Part shown: piece after piece, positions 38,229 to 45,214 of the stretch
Numbering within the stretch: position 1 is the stretch's first letter
Layout: each line of letters begins with the position of its first letter
Source of the DNA: Catellatospora tritici
GTDB lineage: Bacteria; Actinomycetota; Actinomycetes; Mycobacteriales; Micromonosporaceae
DNA: 64,000 bases
Assembly: GCF_019083965.1 (NCBI RefSeq)
Contig: NZ_JAHRCY010000001.1
Coordinates: 434,001-498,000 of the forward strand
Direction: 5' to 3'
Notes under the pieces: generated by a model
Seen by the model: only the letters and a program-made list of their open reading frames with translations
Database searches by the model: none
What the model was told of the DNA's origin: nothing
Translations under genes and position numbers: made by a program

Positions 38229-39791
38229 TCAGCGGACGGGGAGGTCCAGCCAGGACTGGCCGGTGAAGAGGACGGAGCCGAGGGTGCCGTTCTCGTCCAG
38301 GTAGAAGCCGTCGTGGCCGTCGATCACCAGGGCCAGGTGGTGGCCCGCGGGAACGTCCCAGCTGGTCGCGGGGAGCTTGATGTCGAGGGTACGGACGGCA
38401 TTGGCCGTGCCGTTCAGCCACGAACCCGGAGCCTGGGTGATCAGGCGACCGGTGCCCGCCCAGTCCACGTCGTACAGGTACGCCACCAGAGTGCCACTGC
38501 GCTCGGTGGGGGTGAACCGGGCGTGCACCGTGGCCGCGCCACGGATGCGGATCGTGCTCGACGCGTCGTCGGCCTGCCACACCCCGGCGGCGTTACGGTC
38601 CACCGCCGGGATCCAGGCCGTCGGCGGGATCCCGGTCAGCGCCTGCAGCCCATTGGAGAGCAGGATCACGCCACCGGCGGCCACCGTGTCCACGGTGAAC
38701 CAGGTGCGCCGCGACCAGCCCGTCGACGGGGCGCCGCCGAGGCTGCCGGTGCCGGTCAGCCAGCTCACCTCGCCCAGGCCGTACCGGGTGGTCGTGGTGT
38801 TCACCGCCGCCCAGCTCGGGTAGGACTCGGCCGCGCCGCCGGTCAGCGACCGGAGCACCACCGGCGGCTCGGTGTCGATCCCGTTGGCCGCGCCCTGCAG
38901 GTAGCGATCCATCCAGCGGCGCACCGAGGTCCACACGTGGTTGTCCAGCCCAGCCAGGCCGGTCAGCTCGGGAATGGCGTGGTCGCCGGGGGCGAACTCC
39001 AGCCGCTTCGGACCGGTCAGGCCGGTGAAGAAGTCGGTGAGCTGGTTCGGCGGGAAGATCGAGTCGCCGTACCCGTTGGCCATCAGGATCGCGGGGTGGC
39101 TGGCGTTGATCGCCGACAGGTACGTGCCCGCCGACCGCGCCCGAGCGAAGGACTTGACCCCGTCGATGTTGCGGTTGGCGTAGAAGTCGCCGATGACGCG
39201 GTCGAACTCGTCGCTGGTGTCGGCCAGCAGCGCCGCCGCGCCGACCAGCAGCGCCGAGGACTGCAGGCGGCGGGTGTCGCCGCCGTAGAGGGAGCTGACC
39301 AGGTCGCTCCAGCCGCTGAGCGCGGCCACGGCTCGGATGCGGCTATCGTGGCCGGACGCGATCAGGCTGATGCCGGCGCCGTACGACACGCCCGCCATAC
39401 CCAGCCGGGAGGCGTCGGCGGTGGTGTTCGCGACGGTCCAGTCGAGCACCCTCGACACGTCGGCGATGTCCTTCGGCCCGGCGGTGTCGACCTCGCCGCC
39501 CGAGGCCCACCACCCGCGCGGGGTGTATGACACGACGGTGTAACCGCCCTGGGCGAGGGCGTTGGCCTGGGCCAGGTATTCCAGGTCGTTGAGTCCCCAG
39601 CTGGACGGGAACACGATGGCGGGGTGCCGACCGGGGCTGGTCGGCTCGATGACGTTGGCCTTGAGGACCACCCCGTCGGGGGCGGTGATGTCGACGAAGC
39701 GGAACCCGGTGGTCGTGCCGGCGTGGGCGGGAGCGGCCCAGCCGAACAGAGCGAGCACGACCACCGTGAAGAGGGGTAGGGATCTCCTCAC
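38229..39791 (-). CDS. Secreted alpha/beta hydrolase, CocE/NonD (X-Pro peptidase-like) family
   Basis: 520 residues with a Sec signal peptide (MRRSLPLFTVVVLALFGWAAPAHA, cleavage after 24). The catalytic triad is visible: nucleophile S136 in GVSYGAG, D243 in NGYGDSIFP and H271 in APGDHAIPE. A C-terminal beta-sandwich (about residues 350-515; VDTVAAGGVILLSNG, FLDL-type end LDLPVR) matches the X-Pro dipeptidyl-peptidase C-terminal domain. Substrates in the family include acyl esters and prolyl peptides; the choice here is open. A GTTACC/GGTAAC palindrome lies 39 bases upstream. It is monocistronic. Confidence 0.88.
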   Translation of the reverse strand: MRRSLPLFTVVVLALFGWAAPAHAGTTTGFRFVDITAPDGVVLKANVIEPTSPGRHPAIVFPSSWGLNDLEYLAQANALAQGGYTVVSYTPRGWWASGGEVDTAGPKDIADVSRVLDWTVANTTADASRLGMAGVSYGAGISLIASGHDSRIRAVAALSGWSDLVSSLYGGDTRRLQSSALLVGAAALLADTSDEFDRVIGDFYANRNIDGVKSFARARSAGTYLSAINASHPAILMANGYGDSIFPPNQLTDFFTGLTGPKRLEFAPGDHAIPELTGLAGLDNHVWTSVRRWMDRYLQGAANGIDTEPPVVLRSLTGGAAESYPSWAAVNTTTTRYGLGEVSWLTGTGSLGGAPSTGWSRRTWFTVDTVAAGGVILLSNGLQALTGIPPTAWIPAVDRNAAGVWQADDASSTIRIRGAATVHARFTPTERSGTLVAYLYDVDWAGTGRLITQAPGSWLNGTANAVRTLDIKLPATSWDVPAGHHLALVIDGHDGFYLDENGTLGSVLFTGQSWLDLPVR

Positions 39792-39829
39792 AGCGACCTC
39801 GCGGGGGATGTCGGCCTTGCTGCGGACAA

Positions 39830-39845
39830 GTTACCGAGAGGTAAC
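39830..39845. promoter_or_regulatory. Palindromic candidate operator upstream of secreted hydrolase
   Basis: GTTACCGAGAGGTAAC has perfect 6-bp arms with a 4-base spacer, and a further GGTAAC half-site lies at 39876-39881. It is close enough to the hydrolase start (39791) to affect its promoter. Regulator unknown. Confidence 0.45.
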
Positions 39846-39941
39846 CATGTCGTGAGCTAGATCACAATACCCACGGGTAACAATGGCGCACTCCTGTCAC
39901 GCCAGTGCTGGTCGCGGCCGCTCCACCGCTCCGCCTTTCAA

Positions 39942-40002
39942 TGACGCTGGCCTATCTAGAGGACAGTTTTCCAAGATTCGTCCTCTAGATAGGCCAGCGT
40001 CA
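39942..40002. terminator. Perfect 23-bp inverted repeat between SDR and secreted hydrolase genes
   Basis: Arms at 39942-39964 and 39980-40002 are exact complements and include TATCTAGAGGAC, with a 15-base loop. It begins 37 bases beyond the SDR stop on the minus strand, so it is a likely terminator. Its AT-rich core (CTATCTAGAG) is unlike surrounding DNA. Confidence 0.65.
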
Positions 40003-40038
40003 ATGCTAAGAGGGGTGCGGACGGGACGGTGCCCGGAG

Positions 40039-40797
40039 TCAGCCGCGGGGACCGCCCGCCACGTAGATGACCTGGCCGGTGACGAAGCCGGCACCTTCGC
40101 TGGCCAGGTACGAGATCGCGTGCGCGACGTCCTCCGGGCGCCCCACTCGGCGGACCGGCGTCTCGGCTGCCCGCGCCGCCTGGAACGCCTCGAAGTCCAC
40201 CCCGACCCGCGCGGCGGTGGCGGCGGTCATCTCGGTGACGATGAATCCGGGCGCGACCGCGTTGGCGGTGATGCCGAACGGGCCGAGCTCGATGGACAGC
40301 GTCTTGGTGAAGCCCTGCAGCCCCGCCTTGGCGGCGGCGTAGTTGGCCTGGCCCCGGTTGCCGAGCGCGGAGGTGCTCGACAGCGACACGATCCGGCCGT
40401 ACTTCTGCTCGACCATGTACTTCTGCACGGCGCGGCTGCACAGGAACGCGCCGCGCAGGTGCACCGACATGACCGTGTCCCAGTCGTCGTCGCTCATCTT
40501 GAACAGCAGGTTGTCGCGCAGTACGCCCGCGTTGTTGACCAGCACGGACGGGCTGCCCAGCGTCTCGGCGACGTGGGCGACGGCGGTCTCGACCGCGGCG
40601 GAGTCGGAGACGTCCGCGCCGACGGCGATCGCCCGACCACCCGCGGCGGCGATGGCGGCCACGGTGTCGGCGCAGTTGGCCGCGTTGAGGTCGACGGCGG
40701 CGACGGCGAACCCGTCGGCGGCCAGCCGCTGGGCGGTGGCCGCGCCGATCCCCCGCGCGGCCCCGGTCACGATCGCAACTCTCTGGCTGTCAGTCAT
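40039..40797 (-). CDS. Short-chain dehydrogenase, FabG/PhaB-like 3-oxoacyl reductase
   Basis: 252 residues from the ATG at 40797; a GTG at 40806 is the alternative start. Classical SDR motifs: cofactor loop TGAARGIG, NNAG, catalytic SSTSALGNRGQANYAAAKAG (Ser, Tyr, Lys), and the C-terminal PEDVAHAISYLASEGAGFVTGQVIYVAGG typical of 3-oxoacyl-ACP/acetoacetyl-CoA reductases. It uses NAD(P)H in the cytosol. The gene stands alone, so whether it serves fatty acid, polyketide or hydroxyacyl metabolism is open. Confidence 0.88.
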   Translation of the reverse strand: MTDSQRVAIVTGAARGIGAATAQRLAADGFAVAAVDLNAANCADTVAAIAAAGGRAIAVGADVSDSAAVETAVAHVAETLGSPSVLVNNAGVLRDNLLFKMSDDDWDTVMSVHLRGAFLCSRAVQKYMVEQKYGRIVSLSSTSALGNRGQANYAAAKAGLQGFTKTLSIELGPFGITANAVAPGFIVTEMTAATAARVGVDFEAFQAARAAETPVRRVGRPEDVAHAISYLASEGAGFVTGQVIYVAGGPRG

Positions 40798-41044
40798 GAC
40801 CGGCACTTTAACGACAGTTCAGCACCACCACACCGCCGGTCCCACCCGCCCGCAGCCCGTCCCCGCCGGTCCCACGGAAGTGGGGTTGGCGGGGTGCCGG
40901 GGCGGGCGTAGCGTGGGGTCGGGAACGGGATTCGGACCCGACGCAACGAATCGTTGGTCGGGGTGCCGAAATGCGCAATGAACCAAGGTCACGCGCATGG
41001 TCGAACAATGGTTGTCGCAGCTGTCGGGCCCTTAGCGTTGAGGC

Positions 41045-41854
41045 ATGCAGAAGCGCTTTCTGATGTGCCGGCCCACCCACTTCGCCGTCACCTACAAGAT
41101 CAACCCGTGGATGGACCCCGCCGCTCCGTACGACACCACCCTGGCCATCAGCCAGTGGGAGAGCCTCAAGGCCACGTACGAGAACCTCGGCCACCAGATC
41201 GAGCTCATCGAGCCGGTTCCCGGCCTGCCCGACATGGTCTTCGCCGCCAACGGCGGCACCGTGATCGACGGTCGGATGTTCACCGCCCAGTTCCGCCACG
41301 CCGAGCGTGCCGACGAGGGCCCGGCCTACCGTGACTGGTTCGACCGGTCCGGCTACGAGGTCCACGACGCCAAGCACGTCAACGAGGGCGAGGGCGACAT
41401 CCTGCTCGCCGGGGAGTACGTCCTGGCCGGTACGGGCTTCCGCACCGCGCACGCCTCGCACGCGGAGGTGCAGGAGATCTTCGGCCGCCCCGTGATCACG
41501 CTGCAGCTGGTGGACCCGCGCTTCTACCACCTGGACACCGCGCTGTGCGTACTGTCGACCGGCGCCGACGGCAAGCCGGCCAACATCGCGTACCTGCCGG
41601 AGGCTTTTTCTCCGGGCAGCCAGGCGGTGTTGCGTCAGCTCTACCCGAACGCCGTGCTCGCTAATATCGAGGATGCCGAGGTGCTCGGCCTCAACGCGGT
41701 CAGCGACGGGCACAACGTCGTGCTGCCCGTACAGGCCCCGCACCTGGCGGAGGAACTGCGCAAGGCTGGTTACGAGCCGATCGGGGTGGACGTCTCCGAG
41801 CTGCGCCTGGCCGGCGGTGGACCCAAGTGCTGCACCCTGGAGTTGCGGTCATGA
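41045..41854 (+). CDS. Dimethylarginine dimethylaminohydrolase-like amidinotransferase-fold enzyme
   Basis: 269 residues. The guanidine-modifying (DDAH/arginine deiminase) fold is marked by FAANGGTVIDGRMF, EGEGDILLAGEYVLAGTGFRT, HLDTALCVL (catalytic His) and a terminal GGGPKCCTLELRS with the catalytic Cys at about 262. DDAH releases citrulline and dimethylamine from methylated arginine; relatives act on arginine itself. Its TGA overlaps the ATG of the ornithine aminotransferase gene (ATGA), so the two enzymes work together in arginine or ornithine breakdown. Such pairs occur in other actinomycetes. An imperfect palindrome CGAACAATGGTTGTCG lies near 41003, in the promoter region. Confidence 0.85.
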   Translation: MQKRFLMCRPTHFAVTYKINPWMDPAAPYDTTLAISQWESLKATYENLGHQIELIEPVPGLPDMVFAANGGTVIDGRMFTAQFRHAERADEGPAYRDWFDRSGYEVHDAKHVNEGEGDILLAGEYVLAGTGFRTAHASHAEVQEIFGRPVITLQLVDPRFYHLDTALCVLSTGADGKPANIAYLPEAFSPGSQAVLRQLYPNAVLANIEDAEVLGLNAVSDGHNVVLPVQAPHLAEELRKAGYEPIGVDVSELRLAGGGPKCCTLELRS

Positions 41855-43071
41855 ACTCGATCGTCGATAGCCGTACCCCGTCGGCAGTGGCCGACGCCGA
41901 GCGCTGGACGGCGCACAACTACCACCCGCTGCCAGTGGTGATCTCCGAGGCCCAGGGGGCCTGGGTCACCGACATCGACGGCAGGCGGTTCCTGGACTTC
42001 CTGTCCGGATACTCGGCGCTGAACTTCGGCCACCGGCACCCGAAGCTGATCGCCGCCGCGCACGCGCAGCTGGACCGGCTCACGCTGACCAGCCGCGCGT
42101 TCATCCACGACCAGTTCGCGGAGTTCTGCCACCGGCTGGCCGACCTCACCGGGCAGGAGCTGGTGCTGCCGATGAACACCGGCGCCGAGGCGGTGGAGAC
42201 CGCGATCAAGGTGGCCCGCAAGTGGGGTTACCAGGTCAAGGGCGTGCCGGACGGGCAAGCGAAGATCATCGTGGCGGCGGACAACTTCCACGGCCGTACC
42301 ACCACGATCATCAGCTTCTCCACCGACGACGACGCGCGGGCGGACTTCGGGCCGTACACGCCGGGGTTCCAGATCGTGCCCTACGGCGACCTGACCGCGC
42401 TGGCCGACGCCGTCGACGACTTCACCGTCGCGGTGCTGCTGGAGCCGATCCAGGGCGAGGCGGGCGTGCTGGTGCCGCCGGACGGCTACCTGCGCGGCGT
42501 GCGCGAGCTGTGCGACCGCCGCAACGTGCTGTTCCTGGCCGACGAGATCCAGAGCGGCCTGGGCCGGACCGGCATGACGTTCGCCGTCGACCACGAGGGC
42601 GTCCGCCCCGATATGCACATCATGGGCAAGGCGCTGGGCGGCGGCATCGTGCCGGTGTCGGCCGTGGCGGCCAGCCGCGAGGTGCTGGGGGTGCTCAAGC
42701 CGGGCGAGCACGGCTCGACCTTCGGCGGCAACCCGCTGAGCTGCGCGGTCGCCATCGAGGTGATCAAGCTGCTGGAGACCGGTGAGTTCCAGCGCCGCTC
42801 GGCCGAGCTGGGCGGGCTGCTGCACGAGCAGCTGCGGGCGCTGATCGGCCGGGGCGTGACCGCGGTGCGCGGGCGCGGCCTGTGGGCCGGGGTCGACATC
42901 GACCCGTCCATCATGAGTGGTCGCGAGGCGTCCGAGAAGCTCATGGCGCGCGGCATGCTGGCCAAGGACACCCACGGCGTGACGGTACGGCTCGCGCCGC
43001 CGCTGGTGATCGAGGAGGACGAGATCCGCTGGGCGGTCCGGCAGCTCGCCGAGGTCATCGGCGCCGCCTGA
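41851..43071 (+). CDS. rocD: Ornithine aminotransferase
   Basis: 406 residues. Class III PLP aminotransferase: NYHPLPVVISEAQGAWVTDIDGRRFLDFLSGYSALNFGHRHP, PMNTGAEAVETAIKVARKWGY, NFHGRTTTIISFS, EPIQGEAGV, LADEIQSGLGRTG and the PLP lysine K260 in MGKALGGGIVPVSAV; SCAVAIEVI and VRLAPPLVIEEDEI close it. These fit ornithine-oxo-acid transaminase, which converts ornithine to glutamate semialdehyde. It is translationally coupled to the DDAH-like gene, linking citrulline/ornithine production to glutamate and proline supply. Confidence 0.92.
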   Translation: MNSIVDSRTPSAVADAERWTAHNYHPLPVVISEAQGAWVTDIDGRRFLDFLSGYSALNFGHRHPKLIAAAHAQLDRLTLTSRAFIHDQFAEFCHRLADLTGQELVLPMNTGAEAVETAIKVARKWGYQVKGVPDGQAKIIVAADNFHGRTTTIISFSTDDDARADFGPYTPGFQIVPYGDLTALADAVDDFTVAVLLEPIQGEAGVLVPPDGYLRGVRELCDRRNVLFLADEIQSGLGRTGMTFAVDHEGVRPDMHIMGKALGGGIVPVSAVAASREVLGVLKPGEHGSTFGGNPLSCAVAIEVIKLLETGEFQRRSAELGGLLHEQLRALIGRGVTAVRGRGLWAGVDIDPSIMSGREASEKLMARGMLAKDTHGVTVRLAPPLVIEEDEIRWAVRQLAEVIGAA

Positions 43072-43260
43072 CACCCCACCAGCCACCAGCCACCAGCCAC
43101 CAGCCACCACGGATCGCTGCCCGCGTTCACGATCGCCGCTTACGGCGCTCCGGCTCGGCCCGGAGAGTGACCGCAGGCAGCGATCTTGCAACTCCAGCCG
43201 TTGGCATGATCTCCGTCAGTGGCCAGAAGGTCGGATTCGGCCGCAGACGACGCCCGGAAA

Positions 43261-43319
43261 CTGACCGAAGACCGTGATCATGGCGCGCCCGTCTCGCCAT
43301 GATCACGGTCTTCGGTCAG
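43261..43319. repeat. Perfect 25-bp inverted repeat
   Basis: Arms at 43261-43285 and 43295-43319 are exact complements containing CCGAAGACCGTGATCATGG, with a 9-base loop. It may terminate rocD transcription, but it lies 190 bases past the stop, further than usual. Confidence 0.8.
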
Positions 43320-43500
43320 AGAGTCGGCCCAACCCCGCTGTTCTGACCGACCACAGCGATCAACCCAGCATTCGCCAAGCCCTTCCCACCCACCCACCAG
43401 CCACCGCCACCGCCACCGCCGGCCGACCAGCGGCAGGGCCGCCCAGCGGCCAGCCCACGGGGAGAAGTGACCGGTAAGTCGAGCAGCGGCCAGCGGCCGT

Positions 43501-43552
43501 TAAGAAGGGCACCTTCTACCTCGCAAAGCGATGAGAAGGTGCCCTTCCTTAC
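43501..43552. repeat. Palindromic intergenic element A, copy 3
   Basis: Arms AGAAGGGCACCTTCT (43503-43517) and AGAAGGTGCCCTTCC (43534-43548) with a 16-base loop holding TCGCAAAGCGA. Relative to copy 1 a C-G pair has become A-T in both arms at once, keeping the stem. It lies 12 bases past the FHA gene stop. Confidence 0.85.
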
Positions 43553-43563
43553 GTCTGTGAGCG

Positions 43564-44625
43564 CTAGAAGGAGGGGGTGTTGGGGCGGAAGGCCATCGTC
43601 GGCGCCTCGCCGAGCACCGACGCCGAGTCAACAGGTCGGCTGCTCGCCAACGCCCCCAGCCGCCCGATCTCCACCCCCGGAAACAACTCCACGATGTCGG
43701 AGACGCCCAACTGCCGCGAAGCCCCCCGACTGAGCTGAAGCTCCCCGTCGGCGGCGCCACCAAGCCGCACCAACGTCCCGTTCATGCTCAGATCCGTGAT
43801 CGAGATCCCGGTCTGGGTCAGCGCGACCGACACGTGCGCCCGGCTGACCTTGGCCCGCGCGTCCTCGTTCAGCCACGGCCCCAGCTGCACCCCGGTCTGC
43901 CCCTGACCACCGTCGGGCGCGCGGCCGACCACGACCGGTCCGGCCGCGGTCACCACGAACCGGGTACGGATCACGCCGTCGATGCGCACCGCGAGCACCT
44001 GCTGCGGCGGGCGCGGTCCGGCGTCGCCGAGCGGCGCGTCGTGGCGGGCGCAGACCGGTTGGCCGTTGCGCAGCCGGGGCACGGGCTGGCCGCTGCCGCG
44101 CCGAGCCGGGCCGAAGCTGCCGCACTCCGGGTCGGGGCAGTGCCACCAGCGGGCGGTCAGTTGGCGACCGACCGGCGACGGGCCGCTCGGGGCCGGGCCG
44201 CGCGGCTGCAGCACCGCGCCGCCCGCGCCGGGCAGCGGCGACCACACCGCGGGCAGCGCCCGGGAGATGATCGGCAGGCCGGTGAGCTCGGAGATCTCCA
44301 TGACGCGCGGGGCGGCGCCGACGGCGACCTCGACGGTGCCGTCGTCGGCCCAGCGGCGCATGACCATGCGCTCGTTGGAGGTCAGGTCCTGGTTCGACAG
44401 CAGCGACTTGTCGACCACGCAGTACGCCGAGACGTGCTCCTCGCCGACCTGGCGGGCCAGCGCGTCGACCACCATGCCCAGCCGCACCAGGTTGGCCGGA
44501 CGGCCACCGTCCAGGTCGGCGCAGTAGATCAACTCAGCCACGTCGAGGACTCCGGCGGCCAGGGCCGGGTCGGTGCCCAGCCGCCGCTCGATCGCATCCA
44601 GTACGTGGCTGACCTCGAACCTCAT
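43564..44625 (-). CDS. FHA-domain protein with N-terminal PIN/NYN-like region and Cys motif
   Basis: 353 residues from the ATG at 44625. The C-terminal FHA domain (about residues 225-335) shows VVVGRAPDG, SRAHVSVALTQTGISITDLSMNGTLVRL, the phosphothreonine-binding core. Residues 1-125 run LDVAELIYCADL, VDALARQVGEEHVSAYCVVDKSLLSN, MRRWADDGTVEVAVGAAP, ISELTGLPIISRAL; the spacing of acidic residues resembles PIN/NYN-type nuclease folds, though this is inference. Between them CPDPECGSFGPARR...CARHDAPLG could bind zinc. FHA domains read Ser/Thr kinase signals. It follows a SHOCT gene and the giant membrane protein on the same strand, so it may be part of a membrane stress module. Confidence 0.75.
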   Translation of the reverse strand: MRFEVSHVLDAIERRLGTDPALAAGVLDVAELIYCADLDGGRPANLVRLGMVVDALARQVGEEHVSAYCVVDKSLLSNQDLTSNERMVMRRWADDGTVEVAVGAAPRVMEISELTGLPIISRALPAVWSPLPGAGGAVLQPRGPAPSGPSPVGRQLTARWWHCPDPECGSFGPARRGSGQPVPRLRNGQPVCARHDAPLGDAGPRPPQQVLAVRIDGVIRTRFVVTAAGPVVVGRAPDGGQGQTGVQLGPWLNEDARAKVSRAHVSVALTQTGISITDLSMNGTLVRLGGAADGELQLSRGASRQLGVSDIVELFPGVEIGRLGALASSRPVDSASVLGEAPTMAFRPNTPSF

Positions 44626-44678
44626 GACCACAGACCCTAGGTTCGCGGCGCGACCTGCCGCAACCCGCAAACGGATCG

Positions 44679-45137
44679 TCAGGCGCCACTCGGCGCTGTC
44701 GGCTTTGCGCCAGCGGCCGAGGTCGCGGTGCTGGTAGCGGTCCCAGGTGCCGTGGGCGTGGCGGGCGTCACTGCCTTGGCGGCATCGAGCACCCGCGCTT
44801 TCTCGGTGGCGAACTCGGCGTCGGTCAGCTTGCCCCGGTCGTGCAGGTCGGCGAGCATGCTGAGCTGCTGGGCGGTGTCGGTCGGCGCGTACTTCTGCAC
44901 GAAGTCGCGGCTGGCCTGGTCCATCGCCTGCCGTTCCTGCGGGGTGGCGCCCGGCCTGCGGAAGATCAGGTAGATCAGGGTGCCGAAGAACGGCGCCAGG
45001 ATCACCACGACGATCCACAGGGCCTTGAGCCAGCCGCTGAGGTCGTCGCGGCGGAAGATGTCCACCACGGCGAACGCCCAGATCAGCAGCAGCGGGATGA
45101 AGATCAGCAACAGCCAGAAGACATCCCAGAAGTCCAT
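44679..45137 (-). CDS. PLDc_N and SHOCT-domain membrane protein
   Basis: 152 residues from the ATG at 45137, preceded by GGGGGCA. Two membrane spans (FWDVFWLLLIFIPLLLIWAFAVVDIF; WLKALWIVVVILAPFFGTLIYLIF) with RRDDLSGW between are the cardiolipin-synthase N-terminal (PLDc_N) type. A SHOCT motif follows (QLSMLADLHDRGKLTDAEFATEKARVL), then an Ala/Thr/Pro tail. SHOCT is a short C-terminal oligomerisation helix pair common in actinomycete membrane proteins. It sits 53 bases before the FHA gene and 77 after the giant membrane protein. Confidence 0.85.
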   Translation of the reverse strand: MDFWDVFWLLLIFIPLLLIWAFAVVDIFRRDDLSGWLKALWIVVVILAPFFGTLIYLIFRRPGATPQERQAMDQASRDFVQKYAPTDTAQQLSMLADLHDRGKLTDAEFATEKARVLDAAKAVTPATPTAPGTATSTATSAAGAKPTAPSGA

Positions 45138-45214
45138 GTTGCCCCCTTTATGTGGATACCTCCTCACATTCTGGCAAGACGGGGACGGCTGGACAGTCGG
45201 TTCAACGAAGTACG

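Larger units (their letters stand above)
43072..43563. other. Repeat-rich gene-free interval
   Basis: These 492 bases hold no credible gene. They contain four tandem copies of AGCCACC (43081-43108), a further (CCACC/CCGCCA) run near 43385-43420, a perfect 25-bp inverted repeat (43261-43319) and palindromic element A copy 3 (43501-43552). They separate the convergent rocD and FHA genes. Confidence 0.7.
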
